This document shows, piece by piece, positions 24,456 through 33,513 of a stretch of DNA of 64,000 nt. Each line of letters begins with the position of its first letter. Positions within the stretch are counted from its first letter, which is position 1. The DNA lies in NCBI GenBank assembly GCA_934376945.1, contig CAKRPI010000002.1:1-64000 (forward strand), written 5' to 3'. The translations under genes and the position numbers were made by a program. The DNA comes from an uncultured Lachnospiraceae bacterium. GTDB taxonomy: Bacteria; Bacillota; Clostridia; Lachnospirales; Lachnospiraceae. The notes under the pieces are model-generated. The model was not told the DNA's origin. It did not search any database and saw only the letters and a list, made by a program, of their open reading frames with translations.

Positions 24456-25123
24456 CAGAGAAAAAAGCAGAAAATAAAGCGCTGACCGGGCGGTCTCAGG
24501 CAGAAATTACACGTTCTGGAAATCCCGGTAAACCACATGGAGAAGATGGGAATGCGATGCTGCTTCGGATGAATGACAGTCATTACGCCGTGACTGGATG
24601 GGGACTTGGATACTGGAGCATTGCCGGAGATGATCGGATTCTTGATATTGGCTGCGGTGGAGGAGCAACTTTAAAACGTATGAGCACCGAAGTGACATCC
24701 GGTCATCTGACCGGATTGGATTATTCCGCAACCTCAGTGGAGACATCAAAGGATGTAAATCATGAAGCAGTCGAAGCAGGAAAAATGGAGATTCTGGAAG
24801 GCTCTGTTGCAGCGCTGCCATTTTCAGGAGATGTTTTTGACAAGATTATTACAGTGGAAAGCTTTTATTTTTGGCCGGATCCGCAGGAAAATCTAAAAGA
24901 AGTACTTCGTGTGTTAAAGCCGGGCGGCACCTTTTTGCTTGTGGCAGACGTTTATGGAAGGTACGACCTGCCAAAGTCAGTCCTGGAAAATATAGAACGG
25001 TTTCATCTATTTAACCCGACACTGGAAGAATTTCGCATACTGTTTGAACGCGCAGGCTTTGTGGATGTTTTGGTACATGAAAAGGAAGGCACCACGTGGG
25101 TCTGCGTAGAAGGACATAAATAA
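24446..25123 (+). CDS. Class I SAM-dependent methyltransferase
   Basis: A 225-residue methyltransferase with the SAM motif I ILDIGCGGGATLKRM near residue 66, acidic motif II GLDYSATSVETSK, and motif III-IV VAALPFSGDVFDKIITVESFYFWPD followed by VLRVLKPGGTFLL. This is the UbiE/Methyltransf_11 type, acting on an unknown small molecule or lipid. GGAGGTGA lies nine bases before the ATG, inside the zinc-ribbon gene. Together with that gene it makes a two-gene unit of unclear role. Confidence 0.85.
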   Translation: MDLTEKKAENKALTGRSQAEITRSGNPGKPHGEDGNAMLLRMNDSHYAVTGWGLGYWSIAGDDRILDIGCGGGATLKRMSTEVTSGHLTGLDYSATSVETSKDVNHEAVEAGKMEILEGSVAALPFSGDVFDKIITVESFYFWPDPQENLKEVLRVLKPGGTFLLVADVYGRYDLPKSVLENIERFHLFNPTLEEFRILFERAGFVDVLVHEKEGTTWVCVEGHK

Positions 25124-25233
25124 CCGGCCAAAATAAAGATTGCAGGGGAAAAAACAGTGTGCTAAGATGGAGGAAATTGTTCTGACGGAAAAGCCGGTCT
25201 GACAATTGTGTTTCAGGAAAGGAGAATGAAAAA

Positions 25234-25845
25234 ATGTTTATCACATGTCTGGATGTAGAAGGAGTTCTGGTACCGGAAATCTGGATTGCCTTTGCCAAAG
25301 CGAGCGGGATTCCGGAGCTGACAAGGACAACAAGGGAAGAGCCTGATTACGACAAGCTGATGAGGTGGAGACTTGGGATCTTAAAAGAGCATGGACTTGG
25401 TCTGAAAGAGATTCAGAAGACGATTGCAGAGATCGATCCGCTGCCGGGAGCAAGAGCGTTCCTGGATGAGCTGCGCAGCTTTTCACAGGTGATCCTGATC
25501 AGCGATACGTTTACAGAGTTTGCTGCGCCGCTTATGGAAAAGCTGGGGCGCCCGACCTTATTCTGCAATTCACTCGAGGTAGCCGGGAATGGAGAGATTA
25601 CCGGATTTAAGATGCGTGTGCAGCAGTCAAAGCTGACGACCGTAAAGGCGCTGCAGTCAATTGGATTCGAGACGATCGCAAGTGGGGATTCCTATAACGA
25701 TCTTGGAATGATCCAGGCGAGCAAGGCAGGCTTTCTGTTTCGAAGCACAGAAAAAATCAAAGCAGATTATCCGCAGATTCCGGCGTATGAAACGTATGAC
25801 GAGCTGCTTGGCGCAATTCGCGATGCAATGGGGCTGACAAAATAG
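25234..25845 (+). CDS. thrH: ThrH-like phosphoserine phosphatase / homoserine phosphotransferase
   Basis: A 203-residue HAD-superfamily enzyme. Motif I is CLDVEGVLVPE (D-x-E/D variant), motif II ISDTFTEF, and the acidic motif IV GDSYNDLGM; the long LRSFSQVILISDTFTEFAAPLMEKLG stretch with LFCNSLEV is typical of ThrH. Such enzymes dephosphorylate phosphoserine and can move the phosphate to homoserine, bridging serine and threonine synthesis. AAGGAG lies before the ATG. It is 29 bases upstream of a homocysteine methyltransferase, consistent with a small amino-acid metabolism operon. Confidence 0.85.
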   Translation: MFITCLDVEGVLVPEIWIAFAKASGIPELTRTTREEPDYDKLMRWRLGILKEHGLGLKEIQKTIAEIDPLPGARAFLDELRSFSQVILISDTFTEFAAPLMEKLGRPTLFCNSLEVAGNGEITGFKMRVQQSKLTTVKALQSIGFETIASGDSYNDLGMIQASKAGFLFRSTEKIKADYPQIPAYETYDELLGAIRDAMGLTK

Positions 25846-25874
25846 GAAGCGCATCAGAAGAATGAGGAGAACCT

Positions 25875-26750
25875 ATGACCAAAAAAGAATTTGAAGAACT
25901 TGCATCATCCGGCGTTATTCTGGTAGATGGCGCGACCGGATCAAATTTCCGAAAGGCCGGTATGCCGGTCGGGGTAAGCACGGAGCTGTGGGCGATGGAG
26001 CATCCGGATGTGGTTCGTACGCTGCAGAATGGATACATTGAGGCGGGAAGCCAGATCATATATGCACCAACGTTTTCTGCAAACCGGATCGGGCTTGAGA
26101 TGCATGGTCTGACGGACCGTCTGGAGGAAATCAACACGGAAATTGTAAAGCTTTCAAAGAACATTGCGGCCGGAAGAGCGTATGTGGCGGGTGATATGAC
26201 GACTACGGGAAGAATGCTGGAGCCGGCAGGGGATATTTCCTATGAAGAATTGCTGGAGATCTATAAAGAGCAGGCATCTGTGTTGGTAAACGCAGGTGTG
26301 GATCTGATCGTGGCAGAGACGATGCTCAGTGTGGATGAGACAACCGTACTGCTGGATGCGGTGCAGTCAGTCTGTGATCTGCCGGTGATCTGTTCTTTGA
26401 CGCTGGAGGCAGACGGAAGAGCACTTTATGGCGGAAACGCAGTGGAAGCAGTCGAAACGCTGCAGGCAATGGGAGCTGCCTGTGTGGGGCTGAATTGTTC
26501 GGTCGGCCCGAATCAGCTGGAAGCAGTGGTTCGTTCGATGAAAGAGGTGGCAGAGGTACCGATCCTTGCAAAACCAAATGCCGGCATGCCGGTGATGGAT
26601 AAAATGGGATTTGCACATTATGATATGACGCCGGAGCAATTTGCTGCAGCAATGAAAAAGCTTGTCGAAGCTGGTGCAGGTGTGGTCGGCGGATGCTGTG
26701 GCACAACGCCGGAGTATATCCGGGCACTTGCAGAAGTGCTTGGACGATAA
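25875..26750 (+). CDS. Homocysteine S-methyltransferase family protein
   Basis: A 291-residue TIM-barrel methyltransferase. It has the start LVDGATGSNFRKAGMP, the middle zinc ligand segment GLNCSVGP, and the terminal double cysteine GGCCGTTPEYI that completes the zinc site. The domain matches the N-terminal homocysteine domain of MetH or stand-alone enzymes that use S-methylmethionine or betaine. It lacks cobalamin and folate domains, so it either uses another methyl donor or works with separate corrinoid proteins. It ends the ThrH unit and is followed by a strong terminator. Confidence 0.85.
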   Translation: MTKKEFEELASSGVILVDGATGSNFRKAGMPVGVSTELWAMEHPDVVRTLQNGYIEAGSQIIYAPTFSANRIGLEMHGLTDRLEEINTEIVKLSKNIAAGRAYVAGDMTTTGRMLEPAGDISYEELLEIYKEQASVLVNAGVDLIVAETMLSVDETTVLLDAVQSVCDLPVICSLTLEADGRALYGGNAVEAVETLQAMGAACVGLNCSVGPNQLEAVVRSMKEVAEVPILAKPNAGMPVMDKMGFAHYDMTPEQFAAAMKKLVEAGAGVVGGCCGTTPEYIRALAEVLGR

Positions 26751-26767
26751 CGGTAATTCTGATTAAA

Positions 26768-26816
26768 AGAAAACGCAGACGGGAAGGAAAAATTCCATTC
26801 CGCCTGCGTTTTTTTG
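26768..26816 (+). terminator. Rho-independent terminator
   Basis: AAACGCAGACGGGAAGGAA pairs with TTCCATTCCGCCTGCGTTT around an AAA loop, then a T7 run. It separates the amino-acid unit from the Pho regulon. Confidence 0.9.
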
Positions 26817-26828
26817 CCTTACTCTGAA

Positions 26829-26881
26829 TTTACGCTCATTTTACATTTCTTCTGTTTTACATTTTACATCACTCTTTTACA
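26829..26881 (+). promoter_or_regulatory. Pho box cluster upstream of pstS
   Basis: TTTACG at 26829 and TTTACA at 26840, 26856, 26863 and 26876. The first two are 11 bases apart, the spacing of PhoP/PhoB half sites; later spacings are less regular. The cluster lies about 105-155 bases before the pstS start, and the PhoB-type regulator is encoded 6.6 kb downstream. Confidence 0.6.
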
Positions 26882-26985
26882 ATACGGTCTGTAACATGAA
26901 CACGGAACAAAAAAAGAAAGAACCGGAAAAGAAGCCGGGAACGGCGCGGAAAACAGATCGCGTCTCACAGAAAAGGAGAATATTT

Positions 26986-27840
26986 ATGAAAAAATCAGCA
27001 GCAGCAGTGATGGCAGTACTTATGGCAGCAAGCGCAGGAATGACAGCGATGGCAGCAGCATCCGGAGATATTACAGTTGTATCCAGAGAGGATGGTTCCG
27101 GTACAAGAGGCGCATTCATTGAGCTGATGGGTGTAGAGGAAAAAGATGCAGATGGAAATAAAGTAGATAATACGACAGAAGCAGCAAAGGTTACAAACAG
27201 CACAGCAGTTATGCTCAGCACAGTAGCAGAGGATGTCAATGCAATTGGTTACATTTCTCTTGGTTCTCTGAACGATACGGTAACAGCAGTGAAGATTGAC
27301 GGCGCAGAAGCATCAGCAGAAGCGATTGAAGAGGGAAGCTACAAGGTAGTTCGTCCGTTTAATATTGCAACGACTGCAGAGGTAAGCGATGCAGCAGCAG
27401 ATTTTATTTCTTTCATTATGAGTACCGAAGGTCAGACGGTAGTTTCTGATAATGGCTATATTCCGGTAAAGGATGTGGAAGCATATGCAGCAACGGATGC
27501 AGAGGGCAAGGTTGTTGTAGCAGGATCTTCTTCTGTAACACCGGTTATGGAGAAGCTGGCTGAGGCTTATCAGGAAGTCAATGATAAAGTAACCGTAGAA
27601 GTACAGCAGAGCGATTCTACTACAGGTATCCAGTCAGCGATTGATGGTCTGTGTGATATCGGAATGGCATCCCGTGAACTCAAGGACAGCGAGCTGGAGG
27701 CAGGTCTTACCGCAACAGTAATTGCACAGGATGGCATCGCAATCATCGTAAATAATGATTCTGGAATTACAGAGCTTACAAGCGAGCAGGTAAAGGATAT
27801 TTATACAGGAAAGATCACAACCTGGGAAGAGCTTCAGTAA
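26986..27840 (+). CDS. pstS: PstS-like phosphate-binding protein with swapped halves
   Basis: A 284-residue secreted substrate-binding protein of the phosphate ABC transporter. A signal peptide (MKKSAAAVMAVLMAASAG, cleavage near AMAAA) is present but no lipobox cysteine. The order of the PstS halves is inverted: the segment SREDGSGTRGAF (33-44), normally mid-protein, comes first with AIGYISLGSL and the STEGQ segment, and the segment GSSSVTPVMEKL (180-191), normally N-terminal, comes second and ends at TGKITTWEELQ. Both phosphate-binding loops remain, so function is plausible. GGAG lies before ATG 26986; the in-frame extension upstream is not signal-like. pstC follows after an attenuator hairpin. 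Confidence 0.85.
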   Translation: MKKSAAAVMAVLMAASAGMTAMAAASGDITVVSREDGSGTRGAFIELMGVEEKDADGNKVDNTTEAAKVTNSTAVMLSTVAEDVNAIGYISLGSLNDTVTAVKIDGAEASAEAIEEGSYKVVRPFNIATTAEVSDAAADFISFIMSTEGQTVVSDNGYIPVKDVEAYAATDAEGKVVVAGSSSVTPVMEKLAEAYQEVNDKVTVEVQQSDSTTGIQSAIDGLCDIGMASRELKDSELEAGLTATVIAQDGIAIIVNNDSGITELTSEQVKDIYTGKITTWEELQ

Positions 27841-27894
27841 CAGACAGAATTTTCAGAAGATACGGTATATTTTGACAGACTCAAATGGAAAATG

Positions 27895-27936
27895 AAAAAG
27901 CTCTGTGTCTGCATCAGAGGCGGCACAGAGCTTTTT
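27895..27936 (+). terminator. Intra-operon attenuator between pstS and pstC
   Basis: AAAAAGCTCTGTG (27895-27907) pairs perfectly with CACAGAGCTTTTT (27924-27936), 13 pairs with a T run in the right arm. Placed 54 bases after pstS, it should stop most transcripts so that the binding protein is made in excess over the membrane parts. Confidence 0.85.
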
Positions 27937-27989
27937 GCAGGAAATCCGGGACTGGAAAAAGCCGTTTTAGAAAAAGGAGTCATTTAATA

Positions 27990-28847
27990 ATGAAAGGAAA
28001 GATATCAGAACTACTGATGAAGGTAGTCTTTTTTATTGCGGCGTGTACTTCTGTGCTTGCGGTTACGCTGATTTGTATCTTTTTGTTTGCAAATGGAATT
28101 CCGGCGATTGCAAAGATCGGTCTTCCGGATTTTCTTTTTGGTCAGAAGTGGAAGCCGTCGAATAATATATTTGGCATTCTCCCCTTTATCATGGGCAGTA
28201 TTTATGTAACCGCCGGGTCAATTGTAATCGGTGTGCCGCTTGCGCTTCTTCTCTCTGTTTTTTTGGCATTCTATTGTCCAAAGCGGCTGTATCCGGTGCT
28301 GAAGACGATGGTAAATCTGATGGCCGGTGTACCGTCTGTCGTTTACGGATTTTTCGGACTTGTTATGATTGTTCCGCTGATGCGTCAGATTACCGGAAAA
28401 GACGGAAGTACGATGCTGACAGCTTCGATTCTGCTGGGCGTCATGATTTTGCCAACGGTAACAGGCGTTACGGAATCGGCACTTCGAAGTGTTCCGATGA
28501 GCTATTATGAAGGTGCACTGGCTCTTGGTGCAACACATGAGCGCAGTATATTTGCAACCGTGTTTCCGGCTGCAAAATCAGGAATCATGGCAGGAATAGT
28601 ACTTGGAATCGGACGTTCGATCGGTGAAACGATGGCGGTCATTATGGTAGCAGGAAATCAGCCGTGGATGCCGCAGGGACTGTTGAAGGGTGTACGGACA
28701 ATGACGACCAATATTGTAATGGAAATGGGGTACGCGACAGACCTGCACAGAGAGGCATTGATTGCAACAGGTGTGGTACTGTTTGTATTTATTCTGATCA
28801 TTAATCTTTGTGTATCTGCTCTGAAAAGCAAGGCAGAGAGCGAATAG
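27990..28847 (+). CDS. pstC: Phosphate ABC transporter permease PstC
   Basis: A 285-residue permease with six membrane segments, the first at residues ~10-33. The cytoplasmic coupling loop reads EGALALGATHERSIFATVFPAAKSGI, the EAA motif that docks to PstB; AGVPSVVYGFFGL is characteristic of PstC/PstA. ATG 27990 follows AAAGGAG; an in-frame extension to 27885 runs through the attenuator hairpin and is rejected. It works with PstA and PstB to import phosphate. Confidence 0.93.
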   Translation: MKGKISELLMKVVFFIAACTSVLAVTLICIFLFANGIPAIAKIGLPDFLFGQKWKPSNNIFGILPFIMGSIYVTAGSIVIGVPLALLLSVFLAFYCPKRLYPVLKTMVNLMAGVPSVVYGFFGLVMIVPLMRQITGKDGSTMLTASILLGVMILPTVTGVTESALRSVPMSYYEGALALGATHERSIFATVFPAAKSGIMAGIVLGIGRSIGETMAVIMVAGNQPWMPQGLLKGVRTMTTNIVMEMGYATDLHREALIATGVVLFVFILIINLCVSALKSKAESE

Positions 28848-28864
28848 AGAGGAGCACGGAAGGA

Positions 28865-29746
28865 ATGGAGAAAACAAAAAAAAGTACAGACAGCGGTTTT
28901 GAAAAATGGCTGCAGAAGTGCAAAAATCATCCGTTTTCCGGAATTGTAGAAGCACTGGTATGGCTGTCCGGAATCGTGACAATGGCAATTATGATTTATC
29001 TGGTGACGTTTATCGTGATTCGAGGCGTTCCACATCTGAAGCCTTCCTTGTTTGCACTGACTTATAATTCAGATAATGTTTCCCTGATGCCGGCGCTTGT
29101 AAATACATTGACTGTGACGGTACTTTCACTGGTGATCGCAATTCCATTTGGCGTATTTGCGGCGATCTATCTTGTGGAGTATGCAAAAAAAGGAAGCCGG
29201 CTGGTACGACTGATCCGTATTACGGCAGAGACACTTTCCGGTATTCCTTCGATTATCTATGGTTTGTTTGGCCTTCTGTTTTTCAGTACGGCGCTGCACT
29301 GGGGACTGAGTCTGTTATCCGGCTGTCTGACACTTGTAATCATGATTCTGCCGCTGATCATCCGAACCTCAGAGGAAGCACTTCTTTCTGTGCCGGATTC
29401 TTATCGCGAGGCATCGTTTGGACTTGGAGCAGGAAAGCTGCGTACGATTTTTAAGATTGTACTGCCGTCAGCGGTACCTGGAATTCTTTCCGGAGTCGTA
29501 CTGGCGACCGGACGTATTGTCGGAGAGACGGCCGCACTGCTTTACACGGCAGGAACGGTTGCTAAAATTTCGGACCTGATGGGATCAGGACGTACGCTGG
29601 CGGTTCATATGTATGTACTTTCAAGCGAAGGACTTCATATGGATGAATCCTATGCAACAGCAGTCGTACTTCTTGTGCTGGTTCTTGTACTGAACGGCCT
29701 TTCCGGACTGCTTGCAAAGGGTCTGACCGGAAATAAAAACAAGTAA
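28865..29746 (+). CDS. pstA: Phosphate ABC transporter permease PstA
   Basis: A 293-residue permease partner of PstC with six membrane segments; the first is at residues ~35-60. Landmarks are LSGIPSIIYGLFGLLFF and the EAA coupling loop YREASFGLGAGKLRTIFKIVLP, then GRIVGETAALLYTAG. AGGAG lies about ten bases before ATG 28865, just after the pstC stop. The gene is followed by pstB after 43 bases. Confidence 0.93.
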   Translation: MEKTKKSTDSGFEKWLQKCKNHPFSGIVEALVWLSGIVTMAIMIYLVTFIVIRGVPHLKPSLFALTYNSDNVSLMPALVNTLTVTVLSLVIAIPFGVFAAIYLVEYAKKGSRLVRLIRITAETLSGIPSIIYGLFGLLFFSTALHWGLSLLSGCLTLVIMILPLIIRTSEEALLSVPDSYREASFGLGAGKLRTIFKIVLPSAVPGILSGVVLATGRIVGETAALLYTAGTVAKISDLMGSGRTLAVHMYVLSSEGLHMDESYATAVVLLVLVLVLNGLSGLLAKGLTGNKNK

Positions 29747-29789
29747 AGAAAAGCAGCGAAGGCAGAAAGACTGCCGGAAGAGGTAAAAA

Positions 29790-30539
29790 ATGGGAAAAAT
29801 TGAAATTAAAAATACGGACTTGTACTATGGCGATTTTCATGCGCTGAAAAATATCAATCTGGATATTCCGGCAAATCAGATTACTGCATTTATCGGACCG
29901 AGCGGCTGTGGAAAATCTACTTTATTAAAATCTTTAAATCGAATGAACGATCTGGTTGAAGGCTGCCGCATTACAGGCGATCTGCTTCTGGACGGCGAGG
30001 ATATCTATGGATCAATGGATGCCAACCTGCTTCGGAAGCGTGTCGGGATGGTATTTCAGAAGCCAAATCCGTTTCCGATGAGTATTTATGATAATATTGC
30101 GTATGGACCGCGTACACATGGAATCCATTCGAAAGCAAAGCTGGATGATATAGTGGAAAAGGCACTGCGGGATGCCGCAATCTGGGACGAAGTAAAGGAC
30201 CGTCTGAAAAAAAGTGCACTCGGTATGTCCGGCGGTCAGCAGCAGAGACTTTGCATTGCACGTGCACTGGCTGTGCAGCCGGAGGTACTTCTGATGGATG
30301 AGCCGACATCGGCACTGGACCCGATCTCGACCTCAAGAATTGAAGATCTGGCAGTTGAACTGAAAAAGAATTATACGATCGTCATGGTAACGCACAACAT
30401 GCAGCAGGCAGCGCGTATTTCAGATAAGACGGCATTTTTCCTGCTCGGTGAAGTAATCGAATATGACGATACTCTGACGCTGTTTTCCATGCCGAAAAAC
30501 AAGAAGACAGAAGAATATATTACCGGAAGATTCGGTTGA
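29790..30539 (+). CDS. pstB: Phosphate ABC transporter ATP-binding protein PstB
   Basis: A 249-residue ATPase with Walker [10 protein letters not shown] near residue 36, the Q-loop [20 protein letters not shown] typical of PstB, the signature MSGGQQQRL, Walker [13 protein letters not shown] and the switch histidine VTHNM. It powers PstCA at the cytoplasmic face. Length and motifs are normal for the family. The PhoU gene follows after 59 bases. Confidence 0.95.
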   Translation: MGKIEIKNTDLYYGDFHALKNINLDIPANQITAFIGPSGCGKSTLLKSLNRMNDLVEGCRITGDLLLDGEDIYGSMDANLLRKRVGMVFQKPNPFPMSIYDNIAYGPRTHGIHSKAKLDDIVEKALRDAAIWDEVKDRLKKSALGMSGGQQQRLCIARALAVQPEVLLMDEPTSALDPISTSRIEDLAVELKKNYTIVMVTHNMQQAARISDKTAFFLLGEVIEYDDTLTLFSMPKNKKTEEYITGRFG

Positions 30540-30598
30540 TACGGTCTCTGGCAGGATGATTCCGAGAGTACATATTCAAAACAGGGAGGAATGGAAAA

Positions 30599-31291
30599 AT
30601 GAGAGAGCGGTATCTTGAAAAGCTCGAACAGCTTCATAAGGAATTACTGGAAATGGGACTGCTGTGTGAGCAGGCGATCATGAAGACCTATCAGATTCTG
30701 ATGTCAGAAGAAGAACGACAGGAGCTTGTGGCACGGATCGATGCACTTGAACGTGAAATTGATGCGAAGGAGCGGATGATAGAAAGCATCTGTATGCAGT
30801 TGTTTTTGCAGCAGCAGCCGGTGGCATCAGACCTTCGCAGAATCACTGCAGCTTTGAAGCTGATCACGGATCTTGAACGAATCGGTGATCAGGCAACGGA
30901 TATTGCAGAGATTATGCAGACGGGAAGCATTACTGTGCCGATCAAGGGCGTACGTCTGACAGAGATGGCAGAATATACCATGAATATGGTTAATAAGAGT
31001 GTGGAGTCTTATGTGCAGAAGGATCTGGCGATGGCAAAAGAGGTGATCGAGAGCGATGATACTCTGGATAACCTGTTTACGGAAGTACGCCAGGAGATCA
31101 ATCGCTGCTCGATCGAAGGCCGTTACACAAATGACCAGGCCATGGATATGCTGATGCTTTCCAAGTATTATGAACGGATCGGAGATCATGCAACAAATGT
31201 GGCAGAATGGGTAGAGTTTTCACTGACCGGCAAACACAGAAGCGGAAAAGTAGTCAATGATGTGTTTGCAGAGCTTCGTCCGAATAGCTGA
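30599..31291 (+). CDS. phoU: Phosphate signalling protein PhoU
   Basis: A 230-residue all-helical protein made of two PhoU repeats. Each has the metal-cluster E/D-x-x-x-D pattern: LKLITDLERIGDQATDIAE in the first half and LSKYYERIGDHATNVAEWV in the second. PhoU damps the Pho response by linking the Pst transporter to the PhoR sensor. The ATG follows a GGAGG. It closes the pst part of the operon; a new Pho box precedes the next gene. Confidence 0.94.
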   Translation: MRERYLEKLEQLHKELLEMGLLCEQAIMKTYQILMSEEERQELVARIDALEREIDAKERMIESICMQLFLQQQPVASDLRRITAALKLITDLERIGDQATDIAEIMQTGSITVPIKGVRLTEMAEYTMNMVNKSVESYVQKDLAMAKEVIESDDTLDNLFTEVRQEINRCSIEGRYTNDQAMDMLMLSKYYERIGDHATNVAEWVEFSLTGKHRSGKVVNDVFAELRPNS

Positions 31292-31383
31292 AGCAGGTAA
31301 AAATTTACGGATTTGCCGGTTTTAGGGGCGGGTACCGCATTGAAAATTGGATAAAATGCTGAAATAAAGAAATCCTTTGAGAT

Positions 31384-31422
31384 TTTACACGGATTTTACA
31401 TTTGATGCCGTCTGATTTTACT
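31384..31422 (+). promoter_or_regulatory. Pho box upstream of the Na/Pi cotransporter
   Basis: TTTACA at 31384 and 31395 and TTTACT at 31417 lie at 11-, and 22-base steps, the exact periodicity of PhoP/PhoB direct repeats. ATATACT follows at 31430. The site implies a second PhoB-controlled promoter inside the regulon, 80 bases before the cotransporter. Confidence 0.7.
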
Positions 31423-31503
31423 TAGGAACGATATACTCGTTCTTAAACATGGCACTAAAGTAAAAATCATGTAAAAGCGCAGAGGGCGCAAAGGAGAAAG
31501 TGT

Positions 31504-33330
31504 ATGGATATTTTCAGTATTTTGACAATGATCGGCGGTCTGGCCCTGTTTCTTTATGGAATGAATGTTATGGGGGACGGACTGACGAGAGCATCGGGCG
31601 GACGGCTTGAGAAGATTCTGGAAAAACTGACGTCAAGCACCTGGAAGGGAGTACTGCTCGGAGCAGCAGTGACAGCGGTTATTCAGTCCTCTTCCGCGAC
31701 TACAGTTATGGTAGTTGGTTTTGTAAACTCCGGCATTATGACGCTGCAGCGTGCGGTCGGAATTATTATGGGAGCGAATATCGGTACGACGATCACTTCC
31801 TGGATTTTAAGTCTTTCCGGACTTCAGGGAGACGGCTTTATCATCAAAATGCTGAAGCCGACCTCGTTTTCCCCAATCCTTGCGATCATTGGCGTCTGTC
31901 TTCTTCTTTTTTCCAAAAAAGACAAGAAAAAAGATGCCGGTTCGATCATGATCGGTTTTGCAGTTCTGATGTTTGGAATGGAGACGATGAGTGGGGCAGT
32001 AAAACCGCTTGCAAATGTGCCTGAATTTACAAATCTTCTTCTGATGTTTAAAAATCCGGTGCTTGGTATGCTCGCAGGTACAGTTCTTACTGCAATCATC
32101 CAGAGTTCCTCAGCGTCCGTTGGTATTCTGCAGGCACTTTGTGTGACGGGAGCGGTCTCTTATGGAGCTGCGCTCCCGATTATCATGGGCCAGAACATCG
32201 GAACGTGTGTGACTGCGCTGATTTCCGCGATCGGAGCAAAGAAGAATGCCAAAAGAACAGCATTCGTACATCTCTACTTCAATCTGATCGGTACCATTGT
32301 ATTTATGATTCTGTTTTATGCACTGAATTGCTTTGTACATTTTGAATTTCTGGGCGATGCGGCAAATGCAGCCGGAATTGCAGTGGTGCATACAACGTTC
32401 AATGTGTTTGCAACTGTAATGTGGATGCCGTTTCATCGCTTTCTGGAAAAACTGGCGATTCTTACGGTACGCGATGGGAAAGAAGAAGAACGGACCGAAG
32501 GTGCGCTGGAAGGATTGTCCGCACTGGATGACCGATTTCTGGATAATCCGGCGCTTGCAATGGATCAGTGCCGCGTGGCATGTGCACATATGGCAAAGAT
32601 TACGATTGAGGCACTTGATACTGCAATGTCACTTTTGAATCTGTATGATGAAGAAAAAGCAGAAGTGGTGTATGAGGATGAAAAGATTATAGACCGCTAT
32701 GAAGATCGGCTGGGAACTTATCTGGTACAGGTGGCAAAAAACGAAATGCAGACAAAGGACAGCCATACGCTTTCCGTATTGCTGCACAGCATTGGTGATA
32801 TTGAGCGAATTTCTGACCATGCGGTTATTATTGCACGCTCGGCGAAGGAAATTTATGACAAAAACCTTGCATTTTCCGAAGCAGCGGCGGCAGAGCTTGA
32901 GGTATATTCCTCTGCGGTGCGTAAGGTGGTGGAAATTGCAATGAATGCAATGCAGAAGGAAGATCTTGCAATGGCGGGCAGAGTAGAGCCGTTGGAAGAG
33001 GTGATCGATGACCTGAGCGATGAGATGAAAAAACGTCACATAGACCGATTAAGAGAAGGTCGTTGTACGATTGAGCTTGGATTTATTTTGTCGGATCTGA
33101 CCACAAGCTATAAACGAATCGCAGATCATTGCTCTAATATCGCAGTCTGCCTGATCCAGGCAGATAATGATGAGTATGGAAGACATGCATATCTGAATTC
33201 TCTGAAAGACGAAGACAATCAGTCATTCCGTGAAAAATTTGAGGAATATTCCAGAATTTATGCGCTTCCGGTGCGTATTAAAGGAACGCCGAAGGTGGAT
33301 ATGAAAAAGAGGATGGCAGCTGCGCAGTAA
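31504..33330 (+). CDS. Na/Pi cotransporter family protein with PhoU domain
   Basis: A 608-residue protein. The N-terminal ~310 residues hold two NptA-type membrane repeats, each with the QSSSA core (VIQSSSATTVMVVGFVN and IIQSSSASVGILQALC) and the GANIGTT/GQNIGT reentrant segments. The C-terminal ~220 residues are a PhoU-like helical domain with HSIGDIERISDHAVIIA and SYKRIADHCSNIAV metal motifs. It should import phosphate with sodium, with the PhoU part sensing or gating. Its own Pho box and its position before the regulator genes fit a low-phosphate role. Confidence 0.92.
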   Translation: MDIFSILTMIGGLALFLYGMNVMGDGLTRASGGRLEKILEKLTSSTWKGVLLGAAVTAVIQSSSATTVMVVGFVNSGIMTLQRAVGIIMGANIGTTITSWILSLSGLQGDGFIIKMLKPTSFSPILAIIGVCLLLFSKKDKKKDAGSIMIGFAVLMFGMETMSGAVKPLANVPEFTNLLLMFKNPVLGMLAGTVLTAIIQSSSASVGILQALCVTGAVSYGAALPIIMGQNIGTCVTALISAIGAKKNAKRTAFVHLYFNLIGTIVFMILFYALNCFVHFEFLGDAANAAGIAVVHTTFNVFATVMWMPFHRFLEKLAILTVRDGKEEERTEGALEGLSALDDRFLDNPALAMDQCRVACAHMAKITIEALDTAMSLLNLYDEEKAEVVYEDEKIIDRYEDRLGTYLVQVAKNEMQTKDSHTLSVLLHSIGDIERISDHAVIIARSAKEIYDKNLAFSEAAAAELEVYSSAVRKVVEIAMNAMQKEDLAMAGRVEPLEEVIDDLSDEMKKRHIDRLREGRCTIELGFILSDLTTSYKRIADHCSNIAVCLIQADNDEYGRHAYLNSLKDEDNQSFREKFEEYSRIYALPVRIKGTPKVDMKKRMAAAQ

Positions 33331-33407
33331 AGCAGGAAAGAACTTGCGCGGCAAAAGACACTGCGGTAAAATGAAGCCAAAGACGGTTGATTCTCTGATG
33401 ATATAAC

Positions 33408-33435
33408 GCCGCATCTTTTGACCTTAATATCATGA
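33408..33435 (+). repeat. Family D repeat fragment
   Basis: GCCGCATCTTTTGACC followed by TTAATATCATGA matches the right half of the unit at 1485-1545. It sits in the gap before the response regulator; the hairpin half is missing. Confidence 0.45.
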
Positions 33436-33513
33436 CATAGATGTGTCCGTATTTATCCGGAATATACGAAGAAAAGAAGAGACAGAAACGGCTGAAAAAG
33501 GAGAGCGAAAACG

